Positions 8,743 to 17,031 of a DNA stretch of 64,000 bases are shown one piece after another; the first letter of the stretch is position 1, and every line of letters begins with the position of its first letter. The stretch covers positions 1 through 64,000 of the forward strand of contig NZ_AWEZ01000006.1 in NCBI RefSeq assembly GCF_000468755.1, given 5' to 3'. Source of the stretch: Olsenella profusa F0195. GTDB lineage: Bacteria > Actinomycetota > Coriobacteriia > Coriobacteriales > Atopobiaceae. Both the position numbers and the translations under genes were made by a program. A model generated the notes under the pieces. That model was not told the origin of the DNA, did not search any database, and saw only the letters and a list, made by a program, of their open reading frames with translations.

Positions 8743-8863
8743 TGTGGCTCCAACCCCCCCGTGCTCCATTCTCGATTTTCACCGTCGACGCCGATTTTGG
8801 TTGACGGGATGCTCATGAACCGACGGGAAAGAGAGGGGCCCTGCAAACCGCCAGACTTGTCCA

Positions 8864-9604
8864 TTAGCGCGACCTTTCTCTTCTGCGCACCTTGAGTGCT
8901 CGCAGCGCCCTCCGGGCCCACCCCTCGTCGTGGACCTCGCGGATCGGGATGCCGCGCCTGTCGAGGCCCCTGCGCAGGCGGGCCCTCTCCTCTTCCGTCA
9001 TCCGCGCGAGCGGGACGGGCACCGCGGGGGTGATGCGGGCGCGTAGCCACGTTCGGTCAGTTGTTGCGAACAACCCTGATCGCCCACCCAGGAGTAGTAG
9101 CGCGCGTGTTTCTCCTCAGATGGAACCCGTGACCTCGACAAGCTCGTGACGACCGTCGACTGGCGTGAATTTCCGGTATGAGACAAGGGCCCAGGAGATG
9201 ATTGATTTTCGGGGCCTCTTGCCGATTGGTGGCCCATACTTGACGAGAGAGACGTCGACGTTGTCATCGCTGACCGACACATCAAGTATGGGATTACTCC
9301 CGTGCCACTCCCCGTCGAGGAGGTGGAGCCAAAGCCTCTGAAGGCGTACGGCACCAAGCCAGGTGCAAAAGCTTGCCAGCAGCTCAAACAACAGAATAAT
9401 CTCTGCGGGTATGAGCAGAATCACCCAAAAGGAGACGAGCGGGTCCTCTGCGACCAGCACGGGCTCTGCGAGCTTGAGGGTCACCCATGGCACGGAGAGC
9501 AGCGCGGACACCCCCATGGGGAGCTTGGAGATGGTGAACCTGGCGTAGAACCGCCGGAAGCCCTCGTCGAGGGCGAAGCCGGCCGTGATGGGCTCGCCGC
9601 GCAT
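8864..9604 (-). pseudogene. membrane immunity-like gene, broken by one TGA
   Basis: The frame starts at ATG 9604, immediately after the stop of its paralogue, and runs to a stop at 8864. It is interrupted only by a TGA at 9118-9116. The TGA aligns exactly with a Trp codon of the paralogue: TEAVWGKDMALILMGG against TGSI-stop-GETRALLLLGG. After the TGA the frame stays open for 83 codons and still matches the paralogue, including the shared segment GIPIREVHDEGWARRALRAL. So this is a tandem duplicate inactivated by a single TGG-to-TGA change, apparently recently. A truncated 162-residue product with the membrane helices could still be made. Confidence 0.82.
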
Positions 9605-10366
9605 CTAGGTCCCCCTCCCCAGCTTCGAGCTGAGTGCCCGCAGCGCCCTGCGCGCCCATCCCTCGTCGTGGACCTCGCGGATCGGGATGCCACGCTTCTC
9701 GAGCGTGCGCCGCAGGCGCTTCCTGTCCGCCTCCTCCATCTGCGCAAGTCCAATGGGTACCGCGGGGGTCACGCGGATCCTTCGGGCATAGCCACCACGA
9801 CCCCAGGTAATGGGGCACATTGACCAGCCACCCATAAGAATGAGAGCCATGTCCTTTCCCCAGACGGCTTCCGTCATCTCTTCCAATGGGTACGTGTTTG
9901 CCAAGGGGGGATAATCTTGAAAATAGTATTTCATTGCCTTGATACGCTTTTTATCTATCACACGAGACGTTTGCAAATTTGTAGCATCTCGAAAATGGTC
10001 TACCACAACCGTTGCATGATTGCTCTCTATGGTCACTTTCACAAATGGGTCACCCAAATAGAGCTCGTCTCCTGACAAACGCATCCATATTTGCTGGCGC
10101 GATCTTAGGCTCAGCCAGGGGAGAAGCACCATTAGCAACTCGAAAGCAAAATATAACGTGAATAAAATTGAAAGGGGGAAAAGGCATGAGAACGATATCG
10201 CTTCCTCAGACAGATGAAAGAGTTCATAGACGATCAAAAGAACCCCGCATGAAAGGCATGTCCCCAGAACGATCATGACCTTCTTTGAGATACTAAATCT
10301 CGTATAGAATTGTTGGAAGCTGCTATCGAAAGCAAATTGGGATCTAATGAGGGTATGCATGTGCAT
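9605..10366 (-). CDS. two-helix membrane protein, candidate LXG-toxin immunity protein
   Basis: This 253-residue protein has two hydrophobic segments in the first third (KVMIVLGTCLSCGVLLIVY and a longer one through LLMVLLPWL) and a soluble domain ending in a charged helix (REVHDEGWARRALRAL). No enzyme motif is visible. It overlaps the 3' end of the LXG toxin gene by 23 bp and is followed by its own broken duplicate. Membrane proteins directly downstream of membrane-active LXG toxins usually protect the producer, so immunity is inferred from position and topology. The start is uncertain: ATG 10366 has AAAGGG nearby, and ATG 10387 is an alternative. The 5' half is AT-richer than its neighbours. 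Confidence 0.6.
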   Translation of the reverse strand: MHMHTLIRSQFAFDSSFQQFYTRFSISKKVMIVLGTCLSCGVLLIVYELFHLSEEAISFSCLFPLSILFTLYFAFELLMVLLPWLSLRSRQQIWMRLSGDELYLGDPFVKVTIESNHATVVVDHFRDATNLQTSRVIDKKRIKAMKYYFQDYPPLANTYPLEEMTEAVWGKDMALILMGGWSMCPITWGRGGYARRIRVTPAVPIGLAQMEEADRKRLRRTLEKRGIPIREVHDEGWARRALRALSSKLGRGT

Positions 10367-11828
10367 GCCGCCCTTTTGGCTGATCATATTTACCCGTCAC
10401 CCAATCCCTCACAGGACTGCTTGTTACTTTATGTACAGCGTTGCTCCCTCCGAGCGACATTGCAGTACCATAAATGAGGCCAGCACTGGCACCGATAAGG
10501 GTTCCTATCCCCGGTGCGAGACAAGTTCCAGCAATTCCAAGTCCAATTGCAAGACCGACACTCGTCCCATCGACCCCAACCCTCTCGAGGCCCTCTGTTG
10601 TGGCCTCTATCCTACGCGAGCGCTCATCCAGCCAGAAGTCATCCTCATACTCGTCTGTAGCGGCGAGAAAGGTGTCACCCGCGACAAAGACAGCCGCTAT
10701 CGCATGTCCTGCAGTACCAAATGCTGCTCCAAGTTTCTCAGAGCATAGCTCAGGTGCCTTATCCGCAAGGTATTCCAATACCCCCTGCTCCCCTCCTACA
10801 TATGTGCCTGCTGCGGTGAACGCGTTAGACGCATCGCTTCCCTCGTCGTTCTCATCGTATCCCGCAGCCGACAACAGAGCGTTCCAGCTCACCCCCGTGC
10901 CATCCAGAATCTCTCCCAACTCATCGCTGCACTGGGGCGTAAGGTAACCGTCCTCGTCCCTCGAGCTGGTCACGAGTCCAGACTGCGCGAGCGCGGCAAG
11001 GGCGGCCTTCCGCGCGTCCGGTTCCATCGCCATGATCTCCTCGAGCGCGGCCTCGAGCATCTTCTTTGCGTCCCGGTACTGCTGGGAGTCCTCAGGGAAG
11101 GAGCGCATGATGCACATGTCGCGCTGCACCGACTGGGTGTTGACGGTGCCATCCGCGTTCATGGGTTCGCTCGGCTGGGTGTTCTCGGCGACATGATTAA
11201 GCTCGTCCGTCCACCCATCATCCCAGTCGTGCCAGGAGCTTGTGGTGGGGTCAAAGGTGCTTCCCGTCAGCGCGGAGACCCCGTGGGCGATGGCGTCCCT
11301 GTAGCCAGAGAGCTCGTCCCCCTCGTAGACGTGGTTGGTCTCCTCGCAGTACGAGTAGATCTTCGAGAGCATGGCACCGGCCTTGTCCAGCTTCTCCAGG
11401 TTTGTGCCCATGCGCTCGCTGGCATCCTGGAGCTTGGCGGCATTATCGGCGGATGCGTTATTCGGGTCGTATGCGTCGTTGAAGTCTTCCTCTGCGGCGT
11501 CATAGAGCGCTTGGGCCTCACTCTGCATCTGCAGCCACTCCTCCTCGTTGGCTGCCTCGAGGCTGCCGAACCGAGAGTTGAGCGCATTGAATACCGTGCT
11601 GTCCCCCATGCTGATGAGCCCGTAGGCATAGATGATTGCAGAAAACAGCTTGTCGTAGGCGCCTACGCGCTCCTTGGCCGCTCCCCAGCCCGAGCCCTGG
11701 AGCGATGCGTCCTTGACAAAGTTGCGCGCGGCTTCCTGCAGGCGCTCGCACTCTTCGCTGAGGGACTTCATGCTGCTTGTCTTGTCGTTGATCTGCTTCT
11801 GAACGGCTGCTGGTCGTATCTGAATCAT
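10344..11828 (-). CDS. LXG-family type VII secretion toxin with glycine-rich C terminus
   Basis: This is a 494-residue protein. The N-terminal ~200 residues are helical and carry an LXG-type motif near residue 42 (LQGSGWGAAKE), the export domain of type VII secretion effectors. The middle is acidic. The C-terminal region has no catalytic motif but contains a glycine-zipper-like hydrophobic stretch at about 423-460 (GLAIGLGIAGTCLAPGIG and beyond), as in membrane-permeabilising LXG toxins. Start 11828 is preceded by GGGGAGG. Upstream is a small helical protein, downstream the presumed immunity gene. No type VII secretion machinery is in this window, so export genes must lie elsewhere. An ionophore-type antibacterial toxin is my inference. 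Confidence 0.72.
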   Translation of the reverse strand: MIQIRPAAVQKQINDKTSSMKSLSEECERLQEAARNFVKDASLQGSGWGAAKERVGAYDKLFSAIIYAYGLISMGDSTVFNALNSRFGSLEAANEEEWLQMQSEAQALYDAAEEDFNDAYDPNNASADNAAKLQDASERMGTNLEKLDKAGAMLSKIYSYCEETNHVYEGDELSGYRDAIAHGVSALTGSTFDPTTSSWHDWDDGWTDELNHVAENTQPSEPMNADGTVNTQSVQRDMCIMRSFPEDSQQYRDAKKMLEAALEEIMAMEPDARKAALAALAQSGLVTSSRDEDGYLTPQCSDELGEILDGTGVSWNALLSAAGYDENDEGSDASNAFTAAGTYVGGEQGVLEYLADKAPELCSEKLGAAFGTAGHAIAAVFVAGDTFLAATDEYEDDFWLDERSRRIEATTEGLERVGVDGTSVGLAIGLGIAGTCLAPGIGTLIGASAGLIYGTAMSLGGSNAVHKVTSSPVRDWVTGKYDQPKGRHAHAYPH

Positions 11829-11863
11829 ACAGGCCTCCCCTGCATCCCCAACCATGCGATTGG

Positions 11864-12118
11864 CTAGTACGAGCCCGCCTGGCTCTCGTCCCACGAGTCG
11901 AAGGTGGCGGCAGCCGAGCGAATCGCCTCGGCATCCGCGTTCGCCGCCTCGACGAGCGACCTCATGGCATCTATGAGGTCCCAGGCGGTGGCGTACACAC
12001 CGCTCTCGGCCAGGGTGTTGTCATCATCGACCCCGGCGAGGTCACTGATCTCAAGCTGCGACTCGAGCGCACTTGCATATGACTCGGCAGTGTCGGAGTT
12101 GGACGTGGTCGTGCACAT
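11864..12118 (-). CDS. small helical protein, LXG-toxin partner (WXG100/Lap-like)
   Basis: This 84-residue acidic, Ala/Ser/Asp-rich protein is almost entirely predicted helical and ends with an FDSWDESQ stretch. Size, position 35 bp before the LXG gene and helical-hairpin character fit the small partners that bind the LXG domain for targeting to type VII secretion. The start at 12118 has GAGG at good spacing; two upstream in-frame ATGs (12130, 12148) would add 4 or 10 residues. No true WXG turn is visible near the middle, so the exact family is open. Confidence 0.6.
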   Translation of the reverse strand: MCTTTSNSDTAESYASALESQLEISDLAGVDDDNTLAESGVYATAWDLIDAMRSLVEAANADAEAIRSAAATFDSWDESQAGSY

Positions 12119-12184
12119 GGGGCACCTCATGCATTCTCTGACGGGCACACACGGAGAGAGCGGTACAGAAGCATTCCCAGCGAT

Positions 12185-12424
12185 GCGGCTCCCATCGCGT
12201 GATGCGGTGGGTGGGCCTGCTCCCTATCTTACAACTGAAGTACACAGATGCTTATGTCTTTTTGCGAACGGACGCACCTGGTCCGTGTGGGTGCCAATCG
12301 CTGCGTGTGGGTGTCGATCGATCTATGTGGGTGCGATTCTCCCGGATGCAGCCCACAAAACAGCAGGTCGCAGGAAGCTCGCCCGGGAGAAAGACACCCA
12401 CACGCGGCAAAAGACACCCACACG
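12185..12424 (+). repeat. 240-bp dispersed repeat, copy 1 (GTGTGGGTG boxes)
   Basis: It is an imperfect direct copy of 18193-18434. The shared layout is: block GTGATGCGGTGGGTGGGCC, a variable bit, a block running from ACACAGATGCTTATG through TTTTTGCGAACGGA, three tandem 20-bp units each holding a forward GTGTGGGTG-type box, a spacer, then inverted boxes (CACCCACAC). In this copy two further inverted boxes follow to about 12453. Neither strand keeps a common reading frame, so it is non-coding. Forward and inverted boxes can pair, giving a large hairpin in DNA or RNA. Confidence 0.85.
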
Positions 12425-12716
12425 CAGCGAATCGCACCCACATGCATCCACACGATAGAGGAGGGCGCGGGACGAGTCGCACGAGGCCCATCCCCAGCTA
12501 CCGCAGGCGGATCCTCTCCACGTGCTGCCAGCAGGCCCTGTGCGCAACCGCCTCCCCTGAGCCGATGGCACCTTTGCTGCCTGGCCTTGCCGGGTCTTGT
12601 ACGGTCAGGCTCATACCGGGGGTTGGGTGCTCGTTTGAGGAGCGGTTTGCCGGACGGACGGGTCCTCGGAAGCCGTCTTCCGCTTCCTTTGGCAGTTTGC
12701 TGGATGGCTCCCCAAG

Positions 12717-12747
12717 GTCCTCCCTCCTAGAATGCAGGAGGGAGGAC
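12717..12747 (+). promoter_or_regulatory. perfect 12-bp hairpin enclosing the licR-like ribosome binding site
   Basis: GTCCTCCCTCCT (12717-12728) is the exact inverse complement of AGGAGGGAGGAC (12736-12747), with a 7-nt loop. The right arm is the Shine-Dalgarno sequence of the regulator starting at 12753. In mRNA the arm pairing would hide the ribosome binding site. It could also be a DNA operator; the perfect pairing at the binding site favours translational control. Confidence 0.7.
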
Positions 12748-12752
12748 ATTCC

Positions 12753-14747
12753 ATGGGAGATGGCGCGTGGAAAACGATGGCGTACCTTCTCGGCCACGAT
12801 GGGGCGACGGCGCATGCCCTCGCGCAGGCCTTGGGTGTGAGCACGCGCACCGTTCGATCGTATGTGCGGCGTGCCAACGAGCTCTTCTCTCCCGTGGCGC
12901 GCATATCCTCCCCACACCATCAGGGGTACCGCGTGCAGGTGTATGACCAGGCTGCCTTTTTCGACCTCATCTCCCAGTATCAGTCCCGGCAGGAGGGGGC
13001 ATGCCCCAGCTCGCCGCGCGATCGCCAGCGTCTGATCGCCCTGCGTCTCGTGGCTGGTGACGACTGGGTCGCCATCGCGGAACTTGCGCAGGCGACGTGC
13101 GTCTCCGTGAGGACCCTATCGGCCGACCTGCATGTCGTGGAGTCCATCCTGCGCTCTTGCCGTCTCGCCCTGGACCGCTCGCATGGGACCGTCCGCGCCG
13201 TGGGTGGTGAGTTCGACCGGCGCCTCTGCCTGGCCGCCCTGGCGGAAAAGGGGACCCCTGAGGGCATGCTGGACGATGATCCGCTGCGCAGGGTCTGCCG
13301 GGCCATGGAGACCCCTGTGCCACCCGCCCCCTCTGACGGCACTCCACCATCCTTTACCACGGATGCCTTGGCCAAGCTCGTCTCCACGGAGCTTGCCCGC
13401 GAGGGTATCGTGGCGAGTGCCCTCTCCCTGCGCGCCCTGGCCGTCCATGTGGGCATCGCGGTCCTGCGGGTGCGCGCGGGCCATGCCATCCCGCCCATGC
13501 TGAGCTTCCCTGAGCGAAGCTCTGCCATGAAGGAGTACGCCTGTGCAGGTCATATAGCTGCGGCGGTAGGGGAGCGCTATGGCGTGAGGCTCGGTGAGGA
13601 CGAGGTAGCCTACCTGACCATACACCTCGCATCCAAGGAGACCGTTTGCGAGCATGCCACCCAGGATGAGCCAGCCGGCGCGCTCGTCGTCTCCGACGAG
13701 GTCTGGCGGATGGTGGCCCGCATGCTCGAGGTGGTGTGGCACAACTATGCGATCGACCTGCGCCAGGACATCGAGCTGAGGATGAACCTTGCCCGCCATG
13801 TGGCGCCGCTCATCGTGCGCCTGCGACACCACATGTCTGCCACGAATCCCCTGATCATCGACATCAAGGACCGCTTCCCGCTTGCCTACCTGATGGCCTT
13901 GGATGCCTCCTCGGTGCTGGGGGAGCAGGTGTCCCATGCCCTCACGGATGAGGAGGTGGGCTATCTCGCCCTCGCGTTCGCCCTGGCCCTCGAGCGACGA
14001 AAGGCTGGTCGGCCCCGAAAGAACGTCCTGCTTGTCTCGGCCTCCGGTGCGACGGGCGCGAGCCTCCTGGAGCAGCAATGCCGCTCGGCCTTCTCCCCCT
14101 ACCTGGGCGAGGTCACGAGCTGTGACCTGATGCAGCTCGGCGATATCGATCTGTCGGACGTCGACTACGTCTTCACGACGGTGCCCCTTGGCCGTAGGCT
14201 TCCCGTCCCCGTATGCCACGTAGGGGTGTCGCTCACGCAGGACGTCGTCGCGCGGGTGCGCGCCGACCTGGAGTCCGCAGGTGGAGGCAGGGATGCGCCA
14301 GACATCTGTGCACCATCGATACTGGACGGAGGGCTCTTCCTCCCTCACCTGGGGGTGCACGACAAACGTGGGGCACTCGATGCGCTCTGTGCCCACCTGC
14401 GGCATCACGAGGGACTGGATGAGCGTTTCGATTCCCTCGTCGAGAGGCGTGAGGAGGTCGCGCGCACCACCTTTGGCAGCGGCGTCGCCTTCCCCCATCC
14501 CATCACGCCCATAGGTAGCCGCACGGTTGTCTGCGTCGGGCTGCCCGATGAGCCGATCGACTGGAGTGGGGAGGAGGTGCGCGCCATCTTTCTGGTCTCT
14601 CCGGCTTCGACGCCGCCGGGCCCGGGGGACGATGGCGCCCGCAGGGCCCTCGTCCGTCTCATCTCGGACCGCCAGGCGATGAACGAGCTGCTGCGTCATC
14701 GGGACTACGGGACCTTGGTGCGGCTGTTCGCAGAGCATATCGAGTAA
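12753..14747 (+). CDS. LicR/MtlR-type PTS-responsive transcriptional activator
   Basis: This 664-residue multidomain regulator has an N-terminal winged helix (LAQALGVSTRTVRSYVRR), a second HTH-like segment (CVSVRTLSADLHVVE), two PRD domains in the middle with conserved His, an EIIB-like domain (about 420-510; its usual Cys position is not obvious) and a C-terminal EIIA-like domain with His582 in GVAFPHPIT. Such proteins activate adjacent PTS operons and sense sugar by phosphorylation through the PTS. The next genes are EIIA, EIIB and EIIC of a lactose/cellobiose-type PTS, its likely targets. I chose the ATG at 12753 over 12732 because the strong GGAGGGAGG lies between them. Confidence 0.88.
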   Translation: MGDGAWKTMAYLLGHDGATAHALAQALGVSTRTVRSYVRRANELFSPVARISSPHHQGYRVQVYDQAAFFDLISQYQSRQEGACPSSPRDRQRLIALRLVAGDDWVAIAELAQATCVSVRTLSADLHVVESILRSCRLALDRSHGTVRAVGGEFDRRLCLAALAEKGTPEGMLDDDPLRRVCRAMETPVPPAPSDGTPPSFTTDALAKLVSTELAREGIVASALSLRALAVHVGIAVLRVRAGHAIPPMLSFPERSSAMKEYACAGHIAAAVGERYGVRLGEDEVAYLTIHLASKETVCEHATQDEPAGALVVSDEVWRMVARMLEVVWHNYAIDLRQDIELRMNLARHVAPLIVRLRHHMSATNPLIIDIKDRFPLAYLMALDASSVLGEQVSHALTDEEVGYLALAFALALERRKAGRPRKNVLLVSASGATGASLLEQQCRSAFSPYLGEVTSCDLMQLGDIDLSDVDYVFTTVPLGRRLPVPVCHVGVSLTQDVVARVRADLESAGGGRDAPDICAPSILDGGLFLPHLGVHDKRGALDALCAHLRHHEGLDERFDSLVERREEVARTTFGSGVAFPHPITPIGSRTVVCVGLPDEPIDWSGEEVRAIFLVSPASTPPGPGDDGARRALVRLISDRQAMNELLRHRDYGTLVRLFAEHIE

Positions 14748-14802
14748 GGACGACGGCGAGGGCCGAACGAGGGGTCTCGCGCACGAGGAGAGGAGAGTGG
14801 CC

Positions 14803-15144
14803 ATGCAGGATGACGAGTCGGTGGCAATGGGGCTGATCGTGCATGGGGGCAATGCGCGCAGCGATGCGCTCCAGGCGATCTCCAAGGCACGGGCGGGGGA
14901 CTTCGAGGCGGCCGACGCCTTGCTTGCCCATGGCGCACGGGAGCTTGCCGTGGCCCACGACATCCAGACCGACCAGCTCTCCGCCGAGGCGCGCGAGCCC
15001 GGAGCGACAGAGATGACACTCCTGATGGCCCATGCGCAGGACCACCTCATGAATGCCATGACGGTCCATGACCTGGCGACCCAGATGGTGGAGCTGTGCC
15101 GCCAGCTGGTCGGCGGACAGACGCAAGGAAAGGGGAGACGATGA
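14803..15144 (+). CDS. PTS lactose/cellobiose-family EIIA
   Basis: This 113-residue, all-helical phosphocarrier passes phosphate from HPr to the EIIB encoded next. His77 in LLMAHAQDHLM matches the phosphorylated His of the Lac-family EIIA, and the length is typical. The start is ATG 14803 behind GAGGAGAGGAGAG; GTG 14797 is a less well spaced alternative. Its stop overlaps the EIIB start by ATGA, indicating translational coupling. Located in the cytoplasm. Confidence 0.88.
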   Translation: MQDDESVAMGLIVHGGNARSDALQAISKARAGDFEAADALLAHGARELAVAHDIQTDQLSAEAREPGATEMTLLMAHAQDHLMNAMTVHDLATQMVELCRQLVGGQTQGKGRR

Positions 15145-15470
15145 GGAAGGTCTATCTGTTCTGTAGCGCGGGCATGTCCACGAGCATGCTGGCCCAGAGG
15201 ATGCAGGCGGTTGCCGACGAGCACGAGATCCCCGTCAGGGTCGACGCGTTCTCGGTCAAGCAGGTGGATGACATCTGTGCAAGCGATCACCCCGACGTCA
15301 TGCTGATAGGGCCTCAGGCGCGGTTCATGTACGACTCCATCCACGAGCGTCACCCCGACATCCCCTGTGCCGTGATCGATCAGGACGACTACGGGAGCCT
15401 CAATGGGGATCGTGTCCTTAGGCAAGCGATCTACCTGCTCAAGCATGAAAAGCAAGAAGGAAGGGCATAG
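15141..15470 (+). CDS. PTS lactose/cellobiose-family EIIB
   Basis: This 109-residue domain protein has the phosphocysteine loop near its N terminus (Cys8 in LFCSAGMSTSML), the hallmark of cellobiose-type EIIB. It takes phosphate from EIIA and gives it to the sugar during transport by EIIC. The gene overlaps EIIA by 4 bp, and the EIIC gene follows 12 bp after its stop. Confidence 0.9.
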   Translation: MRKVYLFCSAGMSTSMLAQRMQAVADEHEIPVRVDAFSVKQVDDICASDHPDVMLIGPQARFMYDSIHERHPDIPCAVIDQDDYGSLNGDRVLRQAIYLLKHEKQEGRA

Positions 15471-15482
15471 GAGGGAGTTCAC

Positions 15483-16955
15483 ATGAGTTCGCACACGCGC
15501 ACGACTTCCGCTGACGGGACGGGAGGCCTCTTGGGGCGAATGGAAAGCTGGCTCATGCCCCTTGCGGAGTCTGTCGGCAAGAACAGGTACCTGCTGACCC
15601 TCAGGGACTCGTTCTCGATGATCATGCCGCTTCTGATCATCGGCTCCATGTTCACCCTGGTGGCGAGCTTCCCCATCACGGCTTGGACGGACTTCCTGGC
15701 CGCAACGACTGTCGGAGACTACACGCTCAAGACGCTCATCGCCATCCCTGCGAATGCGACCGTCTCGTTGATGTCCATCTTCATCACCTATAACATCGGC
15801 CTCAACTTCGCGGGCTATCTCGGCCTCAAGGACCGCCCGTCCGCTGGCATCGTCTCCCTGGCGAGCTGGCTCATCCTGATGCCGCAGATCACCAGCTTCA
15901 CTCCCGAGGGCGGGGACGAGACCTTCGAGGTGGCGAGCCTCAATCTCGAATGGCTGGGCGCCAAGGGCGTCTTCATCGGCATCATAGCGGGCTTCCTCTC
16001 GGTCGCGCTGTACGCCTGGTGCGTCCGGAAGGACTGGACCATCAAGATGCCTGCGGGCGTGCCACCCGTCGTGGCACGCTCGTTCTCCGCGCTGATACCC
16101 ATGGCCGTCACCTTTGCCGTCGTGTGGGTCGTGCGCGTGGTGTTCGTCCTCACACCCTGGGGGGACGCGTTCACCTTCGTCTATGCGATCCTGCAGCTGC
16201 CCCTGCAGCACGTGGGAGGCACCGTCTGGTCGCAGGCGCTCGTGTACCTGTTCGCCCACTTCCTGTGGTTCTTCGGCATCCATGGGACCAACATCACCGA
16301 TGCCGTCTACAACCCCGTGCTGATCCCGCTCTCGCTCGAGAACGCGTCGGCCCTCCAGGCCGGGATGGCGCTTCCCAACGTGATCAACCAGCAGTTCGAG
16401 CAGCTCTTCGCCACCTATGGCGGTGCTGGCTCGACGCTGTCTCTGCTGATCGCCGCCCTCATCATATGCCGCTCCAAGCGCATCCACTCCCTCGCGAAGA
16501 TGTCGCTCCTGCCGGGCATCTTCGAGATCAACGAACCAGTCATCTTCGGCCTGCCCATCGTCATGAATCCCGTCATGGCCATTCCGTTCCTGCTGGTGCC
16601 GATGGTCAACATCTTCGCGACCTACGCCGTGATGGCCGCGGGCCTCGTCCCCATCTGCAACGGGACGCTGCTGCCCTGGACGGTGCCGCCCATCGTCTCG
16701 GGCTTCCTCTGCAGCGGGTGGCAGGGGGCCCTCTGGCAGGCGCTGATGGTGGCCGTGGGGGTGCTCATCTACCTGCCCTTCATCGGTGCGCTGGACAGGA
16801 TGTACCTGAAGGAGGAGGCCGAGGCCGCCAAGGTGGCGTCCCCGCCTGCGCAGGGTGTGGGTGGCTCGCCGGTGGAGGCACACGCCTCGCGCGAGGCCTC
16901 TGACATCGATATCGACTCGATCGACCTCGATGCCGCCGACCTCAAGGACCTGTAG
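15483..16955 (+). CDS. PTS lactose/cellobiose-family EIIC permease
   Basis: This 490-residue membrane permease has about ten hydrophobic segments and the family features FGIHGTNITDAVYNP and IFEINEPVIFGLPIV. It carries out uptake of an oligosaccharide with phosphorylation by the partner EIIB. It ends with a roughly 50-residue acidic tail (repeated Asp/Ile: DIDIDSIDLDAADLKDL) not usual for the family. The DUF871/MupG-type enzyme gene follows, so the likely substrate is a disaccharide cleaved inside by that enzyme. Confidence 0.9.
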   Translation: MSSHTRTTSADGTGGLLGRMESWLMPLAESVGKNRYLLTLRDSFSMIMPLLIIGSMFTLVASFPITAWTDFLAATTVGDYTLKTLIAIPANATVSLMSIFITYNIGLNFAGYLGLKDRPSAGIVSLASWLILMPQITSFTPEGGDETFEVASLNLEWLGAKGVFIGIIAGFLSVALYAWCVRKDWTIKMPAGVPPVVARSFSALIPMAVTFAVVWVVRVVFVLTPWGDAFTFVYAILQLPLQHVGGTVWSQALVYLFAHFLWFFGIHGTNITDAVYNPVLIPLSLENASALQAGMALPNVINQQFEQLFATYGGAGSTLSLLIAALIICRSKRIHSLAKMSLLPGIFEINEPVIFGLPIVMNPVMAIPFLLVPMVNIFATYAVMAAGLVPICNGTLLPWTVPPIVSGFLCSGWQGALWQALMVAVGVLIYLPFIGALDRMYLKEEAEAAKVASPPAQGVGGSPVEAHASREASDIDIDSIDLDAADLKDL

Positions 16956-17031
16956 GCAACCCGTTGGCGGGCACGAGCGAGGATGAGAGGCCCCGCCCGC
17001 ACCCGCCTCATGCAGAGGAGGGAGAGGGCTC

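Noticed and set aside
9116-9118. TGA as selenocysteine or as a reassigned Trp codon
   Set aside because: No selenocysteine-type hairpin is seen right after it, the paralogue has Trp and not Cys, and many genes in the window use TGA as an ordinary stop.
12280-12453. CRISPR-like array in the GTGTGGGTG repeats
   Set aside because: Units are only 20 bp, contiguous and without unique spacers, and half are inverted. No cas genes are present.
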